Origin: Ophiodon elongatus
Taxonomy: Eukaryota > Chordata > Actinopteri > Perciformes > Hexagrammidae
Length of the DNA: 64,000 nucleotides
Direction of reading: 5' to 3'
NCBI GenBank assembly: GCA_016806645.1
Contig: JACSYO010001857.1
Span: 386,501 to 450,500 of the forward strand
Shown here piece after piece: positions 43,701 through 53,376 of the stretch. Made by a program: the position numbers and the translations under genes. Each line of letters opens with the position of its first letter. Within the stretch, counting starts at the first letter, position 1. The notes beneath the pieces were generated by a model. That model worked only from the letters and a program-made list of their open reading frames with translations. It made no database searches and had not been told where the DNA came from.

Positions 43701-45138
43701 AGAGTGTCCCTTCTTCCACATGCAGGAGTCCTTCCTGCTGCAGCACATTGAGCACAGTCACCCTGAGCAGTACAGCAAACTCCAGAGCTCTGCGGAGGCA
43801 GCCGGCGTCCCCAAGAAGAAGGGCCGGCGTACCGAGTTCCCAACGCCGTTCCCCATCCATGACAGACCCGACCCTCACACGTGCCAGGAGTGTGGCAAAA
43901 CCTTCACCCGCGCCTCTGACGTGACTCGTCACCAGCGGACGCACACGGGCGAGCGCCCGTACACCTGCAAGATGTGCAAGAAAGGCTTCAAGAACTCTTG
44001 GGATCTGACCCGACACGAGCGCATTCACACCGGAGAGCGACCCTTCCTCTGCTCCCAGTGTGGCAAACGGTTCACACAGATGGGGTTGCTCAAGCTGCAT
44101 ATACAGCGGACCGCCTGCAGCCAGACCTGCAATCCTCCCGTCGAGTTCACGACGGAGGTCGTGGTAGCGGAAGAGCCGCCGGAGAAAGGGGGCGGTCAGT
44201 ACAAATGCCAGAAATGTGGCGAGAGCTTCAGCAGCATCCTGGAGCGAATGAAGCACAGGCAGAGACACATGGTCCGGCATCAGTTCAAATGCTCCATGTG
44301 TGAGAAGATATACAGCCGAGCGTCCGACCTCAAGAGACACCAAATGAAGCACACCGGTGAGCGGCCGTTCGTCTGCGAGTGTGGGAAGAGCTTCACGCAC
44401 GTGTGGCTCCTGAACAAGCACCAGCAGATCCACACCAGGGATCGGCCGCACCCCTGCGCGCAGTGTGGAAAGAGCTTCACGCAGCTCCAGATCCTGAACC
44501 GGCACCTGCTGACCCACAACGGCCAGCGGCCCTTCCGGTGCTCCCACTGTGAGAAGAGCTTCACCCAGCTGGCCAGCCTCACGCGCCACGAAAGAATCCA
44601 CACGGGCGAGAGGCCGTACCTCTGCACCACCTGCGAGAAGACGTTCCTCACGCACGGGGAGCTGGCGAGGCACCAGCGCAGCCACAGTAACCTCCGGCCG
44701 TACACCTGTCCACAGTGCCCGAAGAGCTTCAAGACCAAGCGAGCTCAGAGCGAACACCTCAACGCGCACACGGGAGAGCGCCCATTTGCATGCTCCCATT
44801 GCGGGAAGAGGTTCGCCAAGTCGACCTCGCTCGTCCGACATAACCTGACCCACACGGGGGAGCGGCCCCACCAGTGCTCCCAGTGCGGGAAGACCTTCCT
44901 CACCTCTGGCGAGCTCCTCCTCCACAAGCGCATCCACACCGGAGAGAGGCCTTACTCCTGCTCCCACTGTGAGAGGAGGTTCAGGTGCTCCTCCGACCTC
45001 AACATGCACGTCCGAACACACACGGGGGAGAAGCCACACAGCTGCCTGTTCTGTAAGAAGAGGTTCTCCACCTCTACGAGGCTGAAGAGACACGCGCGCA
45101 CACACATGGAGAAGGGTTTGGTAGCGGAGTCCTTTTAG
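39810..45138 (+). CDS. TINF2_N domain-C2H2 zinc finger protein, 714 aa
   Basis: Seven exons: 39810-39849, 40826-41028, 41160-41252, 41387-41482, 41596-41706, 42624-42747 and 43661-45138. All phases fit. Exons 2-6 (residues about 14-222) read LRLLIPPLRLLSAAMWQVAQ, then VILELCRNEETANV, HFYQEVF, LLVWEFLSKLEKLLPVPDLS and VSWL. This follows the N-terminal TRF2/TPP1-binding domain of the shelterin protein TIN2 as I remember it (WQV...VVELI...FYQQV...LFEYLCQLEKALP). The last exon encodes about 15 C2H2 fingers joined by TGERP-type linkers, so the protein is probably a nuclear DNA-binding factor. Oddities: the exon 4 donor is GC (GCAAGG), finger 4 ends in Cys, and finger 7 has C-x-C. The start ATG is the least certain part. 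This architecture is, I believe, found in fish; the target is unknown. Confidence 0.85.
40678..40786. repeat. (CT)n tract and perfect TATC/GATA palindrome
   Basis: (CT)n at about 40678-40724 is followed by a perfect 44-nt palindrome at 40731-40774, centred on AGATCT with 22-nt arms made of TATC, TATA and GATA words. It lies in intron 1 of the TINF2_N-zinc finger gene, about 50 bp before the exon 2 acceptor. Confidence 0.95.
41707..43660 (+). other. Introns 5 and 6 of the TINF2_N-zinc finger gene
   Basis: Around exon 6 (42624-42747) these introns hold AT-rich sequence. The stretch 41975-42430 (GTTGTAACTATGAGATTTCC and similar) resembles a decayed dispersed repeat. No other gene is recognised. 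Confidence 0.4.
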
Positions 45139-45204
45139 TCTTTGAGCTGCCAGGAGCTAGTGATGTACGTATTAGAAGATGCCGATCGCTGCTTTGTCAT
45201 TTTA

Positions 45205-45210
45205 AATAAA
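45205..45210 (+). terminator. Poly(A) signal of the TINF2_N-zinc finger gene
   Basis: AATAAA, 67 bp after the TAG stop. Confidence 0.75.
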
Positions 45211-46985
45211 AACTGTCTTTAATCAATAACGCTTTTTTATGTGGTGACAATATAATGAGAAATTGTTGTCTGGTTTTGTGAACAAAGGAAATTAGTCAAA
45301 CAGACAACTACATTAGATTTCATTCATTCAGCAGATGCTTTTGTTCAAAATGTCAGTGTATTCAACCTTTTGTAGGACAAGAACTAGATGTCGTCAAATC
45401 TTGAAAGAGCATCCCGCCTTCGACATGCAGTCAGAAGTCCCGGCAGTCGGAGCAGAGCCCAGCGCCCGGCAGCAGCGTCTCCTCTGCTGGGCTCGCTGGA
45501 GGGGATGGAGGCACGGAAGAACCAGAACCAGGACGGAGCCGGGCATACTGTCAAACCCTGCTGCAGTAAAAGGTTTTCTAAAGGGGGTGTAGTGATCGGA
45601 AACACTACCACTTTTGGTCACAGGGACCGCCAAAATCAAAGTTTTGTAATAGCTTGAAAATGATGGGCAAACCCGTGCGAAAGATACTGGACATTACCCT
45701 CGGGGCAGAGAATCAGTGGGAGGAGTCTGTTGCCAAAGAGTTGACGAGAATCATTATTTTATTCTCTATATTAATTTAATTATATTCAATTTAATTCATG
45801 ATGAGGTACATGTGTTCTGTCTTAGTTGTGAGGGCAGCTTGAGAGAATGTTAAGAGGATGTTGGTGTCAATTAACAATCTAGGAATGAGGTTTAGTTCAT
45901 TAAAGGAATACTCCACTCAATATCTATCTGTGCTTAAAATGTGTTAAAGGGAGGAGAAGACAGAGATAGTGGATAGCATGCAGGGCCGTTGTTAGGACAT
46001 TTCAAAAGGTAAATAATCAGAGAGAGGATGGCCAATCTGGAGGACAGTGGCAAGAGAGGAGAGCGTGGGGACAGCGATAAAGCCGAGCAAAGAGCAAAGA
46101 AGCAGACATGAAGGATCAGACGTGAGTATTGCGTACATTATTTGTTTAGTATGAAGGCTTTGCATGCTTCCTCTCCACTGTGTGACTGATTACAGGTTTA
46201 TATGTAAACTGATTAAAGGTTGTCTTACGAGATGTTACATTTCAGAAAAACAATGACAGGAATAAGATACAAGAGCAGGGTGTCTGCAATTCACTGATGA
46301 CTAACAGAATATGAAAGAGCCTGTTATTGCTAGACATCTTGTTAATAAATATCTCAAAAGCATTTGGACCAGTTTTGTGAGTGTGGGACGAGGAACTGAC
46401 AAATGGTCAAAACAGACCATATTTGTATAAGTTTAGTTTCTTTATCTAGTGATATCCTTCTTGTTCCCTTTAGTTATAAGTAGAGGCCCGAAAATCTCTT
46501 ACTTTCCAAGAAAAAATAGGTTCATGAAGAGATAAATACAACTTTTACTTTTCTATTCTATTTATCATCTCGTAACCTCTGATGTTCAGCCACATTGCTT
46601 GGAATCCCTTTTTTAATGTGTCGAATTCAGAGAGACAACACCAGATTTTACTTAGGCAGAGCTAAGTTTCCTCCCCCAAACAAATAGTGCCGATTTGATT
46701 TGCTTGCATTTGCTATTGTTATAATGAAGCTGTGTCGTCTGTCACTGTCGCTGGATGACACCACGTGGTTATCACATGGGTTGTCGTCATACTCCGGTTT
46801 GAATATAAAATTCCCTCCAAGTTTCCCGCCGGACGCTTATCTGCGGGGACTTCCTGTCCCACCCACATTCTCGTGTCGCTTCCGGGTGGCTACACAAGAC
46901 TCATCCAGCGAGCCGTCGTTATCTTAACGCTGTAAACAAAAGTTGCTAAACGGTTAAGCTTCCACAACACGCTAAACGAAAAGAC
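45211..46985. other. Intergenic region and NUFIP2-like upstream region
   Basis: About 1.8 kb with no supported gene. The phrase TAAAGGAATACTCCACTC at 45901 looks like a fragment of a dispersed repeat. The right end must contain the promoter and 5' UTR of the NUFIP2-like gene. Confidence 0.45.
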
Positions 46986-49900
46986 ATGCATATCAAAACA
47001 GGTAAGTTTGTACAACTTTCCGACATATCTGACCGAAATTCCTCACTTTCAGAAGCTGTTGAGCTGCCCAGCCGTTGGTGTTAGCAGCTATGCTAGCGCC
47101 GTCGACAGCAGCTCGCCGCTTTGAATGGGGGTTACGAAACTTTGACTTCGGCTAACATGCTAGCTAGCTGTTAATTTCGTGACATGGTGAGAAACCGTGG
47201 CCCTCTCTCGTGCGACAGCCGTTGTTATTGAGACCTTATTGAACTAGGTCGACCATGACGTAACGGCCGATGAACCAAAACCGTCGAGTTTAAATCGCCG
47301 CACCATGACGTTGCTAATTAAAGTTAGCTAACACCGGTGCTGTCTTGTTAGCTGCCAGCAGCGCACACACTGATCGTAGCATGTTGTTGTCTCCAGAGCG
47401 GCTCTGAGAGGCGGTCAGGTTACTCGTTTATCCAGAGACCGGAGCACAGTCCGCTAGTCGCGGGAGATCTCTGGATTAGTGAACTGACGTTACGTTAAAC
47501 TGACGTTACGGTCCAGTTTGTTTGAGATGTTGCTCTTTGGCGCGGACTCGCTCTTCGGGCCGAGTGTTTCCATTTCTTAATCGTGTCTAAATGTGTGACC
47601 GCACACGTTGTGTAACCATACAGAGCACCCGTTGACCTGCCTCTAGGAACAAGGGGACAGTAACGTCAATGTTCAGGTCCGTCTGTTGAGTGTCATGTGG
47701 ACAGAAAATGGCTCCGCTATAACTAATAGAAGTTGACCTCCCCGTCAACACGAAGTTGACAATCATTCCTTATTCACCACGAGACCTCTATTGTTACTGA
47801 ATGACACATGTCGTTGTGTAACTTTGGTACAATATCACTACGGTGAGATGTATGGTGACAGGTATTGGACGCTGTGATAGGCTGTAGGCAGTAAGCCATC
47901 CCCCTGAAGTTTGTTTTATATGAAACAGCCTGGTGCAAAGATCCCTTTGTGAGCCAGAGCCAAGTAAAGAATCTCGTGTTGCGAAACACCACATTTGCTT
48001 GCCTGTATGTGCGTTAACTCAAGACTCCTGTTGAATAAGAGCAGACTGTTACAGTTGAGTGTGGCCTCTTACGTCGAGATGAGTGACAGTGTAATCACCA
48101 AGAACTGGGACGTGTTCCTGGGATGCATGGAATGTGTATTTTGGGGTGTTGTAACCCGTTGTGGCTGAGAGGAAAAACCAACCTGTTGTGTTATTTTACA
48201 CCAGTTTGCTACTCATCTCAACTTTGTTTTTACTTATCAATAAAACCCAGATGCATCATACATGGGATAGTATACAAGTAGAGAGCCAGGGGAATATCCC
48301 TCTGGACAAATTGACACATGCATCTGTGTTTTTTAAGATTGTGGTGTTTTCACTGTATCTGGATTTTCTTTTTTTATGTGACTGGACCATTATATAGGTT
48401 TATGTTGGCTTTTTCTACAGCCAGGAATACAAAGAATATAAAAACAACAACATTTTAACGGCACCGTGTGTAGACTCAAGTGTTTTAATAATTGGTTATG
48501 GCCCCACAAAATTAAACAAATGAAGAAATCAGAATGCATCAAACGGTAGCAGAATGTAAACAATATTTATTGTGCCAACTGCAACACAGCAAAAATATAA
48601 CTTAAAAATAAATAAGTCATATTTGCCAACAACTTTCTTTTTTTTTTTTAAAGTAACTTGAAAAAAGTAATATTAAGAGTTGTAAAACTGAACCCAGTTC
48701 TGTTGTTGTGCAGTTTGGATGACATATTTTCATGACATACCTTGAGTCCAAAATCATTCATCCATATTCTTTTATCTGAAGCCATCTTTCTCGACTCTCT
48801 CCTCGACTAGCTTGATCAAGTCCTTACTGCTTTCGTAGTGGCGCTCAACCACATGCTTTTCCTGCCATATGCAGTGCCACGTGCAAATGCCCCTTCAAGC
48901 GATGTCTGATCCTGTGGCTTTGCGGTTTCGCTGGCACTACGTGAGTGTGACTCAGGCGACCGTAATCTCACACTCAAGTTTTCAAAGACGCTTTGTGGTG
49001 AGGCACTAATACAGATATTAAGTATCTTGATCTCCCTTTTTGTCAGTCAAATTAGAAAGTAGTTTCATATATTGCCTTCCGGAAAACCAAAAAATATGTG
49101 TGTTTTTTTTTTTTTATTCTTTAAGTTACATTCATTGATTCACATGATTTTGGTACCATTTAGCATCTTTTCTTAAGGTTTTTGAAGATATGGTCCAGCC
49201 TCCTGAGATTTAAACGGCAGATATTTAAGCAACTTGTTGACGTCTCTTTCAGGTACATGGGAAGCCAGCAACACCGTGTGTGAGTCCGATACCCTGTGCG
49301 ATCCAGCAGTCCTTGTTGCAGCCACCAACTCCGAGCCCCACATTCGCAACCGCCGCCTGTCTCCCGGCTCTGGCAACTGTGGAGGTGGTGGAGGTGGAGG
49401 CTGCATCTCTGGAGGTGACCAACAGCCCCGGCAGCTGTCACCCGAAGGCGACCTGATCGGACCCGGCCACGCGCACACCTTCAGCTTCCGCAGGGAAAAG
49501 GAGCGCAAGGGCCAGCAGCACAAAGGCCGCAGCCTCCGCAGGGAAAGTCAGAAGGGGGTCGGCCGAGTAAGCGAGCGGCCACAAAAGGTTAACCAAAAGG
49601 AGAGGTGGGTGGAGGACAGTCTGTCACTGCTCAAGCCCCCACCTGCCTTCCCAGTGCAGGACAGCCCCGCCAAGCTGCAGCCTGCCGTCAGCTACGCGTC
49701 CAAGGTGAAGGCGGGACCAGCAAGCGGAGGGCTGGAGGAGGACCGCCCTGCCATCGGCGTGCTGCTACAGAACCAGTGGGGTCTCAGTTTTATCAGCGAA
49801 GCGAGGCCGGCTCCAGATGTCTCCGGCCCCCGACCCGCTGCCAACGCCCTCCCTCCTCAGCCCACAGACGCCGAACAGTTAGCAGACCTACAGTTCGAGA

Positions 49901-52202
49901 CAGTTCTCACAGTCCAGCCTCCGGAAGACACGCCTACTCCAGTCGCTACCTCCGTCACCCCCACCACGCGTCCAGAGGTGGACGCAAGCAACGGGAAGCT
50001 GCTTCTTAGTTGTCGCCATCTAGTGGAGGCGTTGAACTATCACAGTAGAGGTGAGAATTGTGATGTGCTATAAAAACATTCTGCCCGATTTCTTTTATTT
50101 TGAGCATTTTAATTTTAGAGCATTCATTCTAACAATTGCCCTCTTTTTGTCCCCTCAGAATGGAACGCTATCTGCAACAAACAGAAAAAAGGTACGTTGA
50201 GTCTCCGCTATGATTGTTTTTCGAGGGGCGGGGCCTATTTGCTTCAGCTCCTTAAATGGTTTGTGTCATGACAATATTTTGTAGTTATGTCTATTTTGGA
50301 AACCACTTGAATTGTTATTTCTATCACTGTCATTGCATAATTTAGATGTGTGCTCTTTGAACCAGTGTCTATACTACAGTGTCACATGCCTTGTTGATGA
50401 TAACATTAAAAAGGGCATATTTTATTCTAGAATGAGCTGCCCACTGTTTAAAATGGTTTTATATCAAATGGATCCCTGCATTTGGCCAATTGGGAGCTTG
50501 AATTATTTGTTATAGTGGTGGGCGATATGACCTCAGGGTATTTCTATGAGTAGCAATATGACAAAATATTTTTGAATTTAATTCGAGATCATACAAATGC
50601 AATATGTGTTTTTGTTTTGTCAGCATAAACTAAACAAATACCCTAGCATTTTCAATTTAGCCTCCAAAATATGAATTTATTATTTAGTTCACTCTGCCAA
50701 TAATCCTCTACTCTTTCATGCTGTAACTTGTTGCATACTCGAAGACCTGCATTTACTTTGACAAGCTGTCGTGTAACAAAACAAAGTTAGCATTAGGTCT
50801 GCACGTGCTAAATATTGCGACGACGATATGGCTTGCAACAAATATTTAAGTGTCCATATTAGCTATTCATTTCCTATGCCAGCCTGGTGATGAATTCATA
50901 ACTGGATTAAAATGTATGCTTAATATTGTTTCTAGAGACGTTACTCAAACGGTAATGTTTACAACAGCAGGGTCACCATTTAAACTCATTAATGTCACTG
51001 AAAATAAATTATTATCCTGAGTGAAATTGATACAGAGCACAGACATCAGTCCTTATGGGTCCTCCTCCCTCTGCTGATGTGATTCACTGCCTGCGGGTTA
51101 CGCTGCGCTTATACTTTATGAAGGTAATAAAATAACACAGAGGCTCCATAGTCTGTACCAACTTTATTACTCCAACCTTGTTAACAGCGCTTCACAGTAA
51201 GATCCCAGACACATACGGTGGAATCCTGCTCACTGAGGCAGCTCCACAAAATAACTTTCACTTGTTCGTAACAATTAGCTATTAGACGAGTTAGAGCCGT
51301 GTGTTTGTGTAAATATGTTGCGTCTACACTTTTACGTTGTTCGTAATTGTTGAATAGGTGTATTGATACATTATTGGCTTTGTGCTTGCAACGATTTTAT
51401 TGCACATACAGTAACGATTGCGTGTTGGTATGTGGAGAGCTCCACTTGAGGCCCGTTTCATAACTGGTACAGTAACCGCCCCTAAATGAAATATTTTTTC
51501 CTATAAATCAAGTTTCAGGCAGTCTTTTGCAGTGTGCTTATCACGCATGTTCATGTCACGATGACAGTAAAAATACAATTTGTTGGTCCACAGTACATTA
51601 TGACAAAATTACCCGGCGACGTCAATTCCCTTAACCACAGTAACCCACGACGAGAGAGAGAGAGAGCGACTCGCTGATAACGGAGATAATTTTGTCTGTC
51701 AATTCCCTAAAAGTCTCCGTTCAAAAACATTTGTGTCTGTAGCCTCAGGCCACCAGGCCTGACGACGCCACTGTGCCACACTACCAGTCTTTCGCTTCCC
51801 TTTTTTTAAACTAGCTCCTCCAACAGGGCGACAGTAGCAATTTTGCTTCCAGCAGTGCTTGTTGTTTTGTAATCGTATGACGTTACTACGCCAACAAGTC
51901 GGAATATTGTATACATAATACACATTTCATTTTTTTAATCCGATTAAAGTTTAAACAGGTTTTGACAAACAATATGAAATGGTACACCTCTAGTTTCTAG
52001 CCATTAATTGTCTGGTGGTAGCTGGAACGAGGTTCTATACAATGAGACATTCAAATGTTGTTGTTTTTTGTTTTTTTTTATATATAAAAAAACATTGTAA
52101 ATAGTTCAAAACTTCTCCCTGACATCGTTTTTTTTTTTCTCCTATTTTGCAGTTCCAAAAAAGGTGGTCTGGTACAAGGACACCAAGGAGCACCCAGCCT
52201 AG
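46986..52202 (+). CDS. NUFIP2-like protein, 298 aa
   Basis: NUFIP2 is an FMRP-interacting RNA-binding protein linked to ribosomes and stress granules. Four coding exons (46986-47001, 49253-50050, 50159-50191, 52153-52202) join in frame (phases 1, 1, 1) from ATG to TAG. Three blocks match human NUFIP2 as I recall it: LLKPPPAFPV followed by SYASKVK (residues about 131-158), LQNQWGLSFISE (about 177-188), and a C-terminal segment YHSREWNAICNKQKK then VVWYKDTKEHPA, corresponding to human YHTKEMESIWNLQKQ. The protein is under half the length of human NUFIP2 (about 695 aa) and lacks its His/Gln-rich N-terminus, having instead a Gly run at about residues 49-56. It may be a shortened paralogue. The start codon in the 16-nt first coding exon is plausible but unproven. 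Confidence 0.8.
47002..48771 (+). other. NUFIP2-like intron 1, left part
   Basis: AT-rich intron. Nothing is recognised on the + strand. On the - strand, TTTATT near 48568 is an AATAAA that could serve the antisense remnant next to it. Confidence 0.5.
48772..49042 (-). pseudogene. Antisense coding-like remnant of unknown identity
   Basis: On the - strand the frame ending at the stop 48772-48774 reads KHVVERHYESSKDLIKLVEE then RVEKDGFR. The frame just upstream reads ICISASPQSVFENLSVRLRS, PESHSRSASETAKPQDQT and LEGAFARGTAYGRK. The two look like one protein-like sequence broken by a one-base shift at the AAAA run near 48857-48860. An AATAAA lies about 205 bp downstream on the same strand. I do not recognise the family. 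It could be a pseudogene, a piece of a mobile element, or the last exons of a nested gene. Confidence 0.3.
50192..52152 (+). other. NUFIP2-like intron 3
   Basis: About 2 kb. The phrases GTGGTGGGCGATATGACCTC (50515) and GGTACACCTCTAGTTTC (51980) look like parts of dispersed repeats. A short (GA)n lies at 51652-51666. No gene is supported. Confidence 0.45.
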
Positions 52203-52945
52203 CAGTGTGAGACACCCAAAGTATATATAAACACGTATACAACACACACCTACATGCACATTAAAACACGTAAAGATGGACAAATGTATGAGTCCCGTTC
52301 ACACACACTGCACTCAGGATGATGTCTTCACGCAAAGCCACACTGAGACACTTTGGACTAACTCCTTTGAGATCTTACAGCAATGGACTTTTTTAACGCC
52401 TTACAGAAAGCCTGCCTTAATTAATCAGACCTGTTTTCATCGCCTCTCATTACCCTTTTTAGCTTGTATGTGTAGAGCTGGTCTTTTTTTCAATCTCTGC
52501 TGAGCTGTAATTTAATTTTCCCCCTTTTTGGAAGCTGCAGTCAGTTTTATTGCTGTTTTTTGTCCTCTGTAAAGCGAGTGGTCAATCAAGCACTTTGTTA
52601 AAAAAAAATCTGTTGTGACCAATCCCTGTGTGCGAGAAACCCTCACCAGAGCGAATTTTTTTTTTTCTTCCTTTTCCTTCTCAATTAGAAACAGAAGAAT
52701 GTCTTGTACCTGCTAGAGTTTTATGGTTAACGTATGCAGAGGACTTGTGTATCTCGTGTCTTCAGTTTACAGAGGGGTGTAGTCAAAGGCACAGTAGAGT
52801 TCACCCTTTACCCATCAGATCTTAATGCTGTGTCCCTTTTTGTTTTTATTTGGTTCCCCAATCGGGTGAATATTACTCATAAATCCATAAGGGATCTTAC
52901 CATGTTCAGTATGTTGATTTTTGAAAAGAAAATTTATTGAATAAA
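52203..52945 (+). other. NUFIP2-like 3' UTR
   Basis: Runs from the TAG to AATAAA at 52940-52945. Further + strand signals lie at about 52993 and 53003. Confidence 0.6.
52933..52945. terminator. Overlapping poly(A) signals on both strands
   Basis: TTTATT (52933-52938, AATAAA on the - strand) is followed by AATAAA (52940-52945) on the + strand. The NUFIP2-like gene and OSGEP converge here, so this short AT-rich block could end both transcripts. Use by OSGEP is inferred only. Confidence 0.45.
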
Positions 52946-53376
52946 AAATTTACACTGGAGAAAGAGGAGGAATGTAAGTGAACAGTATTGCTTAATAAAA
53001 ATGAATAAACTTGAAAAGTTTCCTTTAGTCTTTTTTTTTTATTTTTTTATATATATATATGTATATATGTATAAAGTTCAGATTTGATATTGCATGATCA
53101 ATGAGGAATTTGTAACTGAACACAAACCATAAATCTTTAACACCAAATTGTCTGCAATAAATGGATTTCAAATGTGTAAGTACAATAAAATGTCACATGT
53201 GACTTGTCCACTCAGCTTTGTTTCAGATCAACAGTCCAGGAAGTGACAACTTGTTCCTGATCCGCAGTCGTCCATTCCGGTCAGTTGGGAAAGGCCATAT
53301 AGAAAAATAATTTGAAGTGTCCCTTCTCTGTACTAACCAGCCATCATACGTAGCACCAAGATGTTGCTCAGTCCAG

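Noticed and set aside
43699..45105. 468-codon open frame on the - strand across the zinc-finger exon
   Set aside because: Shadow of the GC-rich C2H2 exon on the + strand. The + frame shows 15 fingers with conserved linkers, while the - frame shows no motif.
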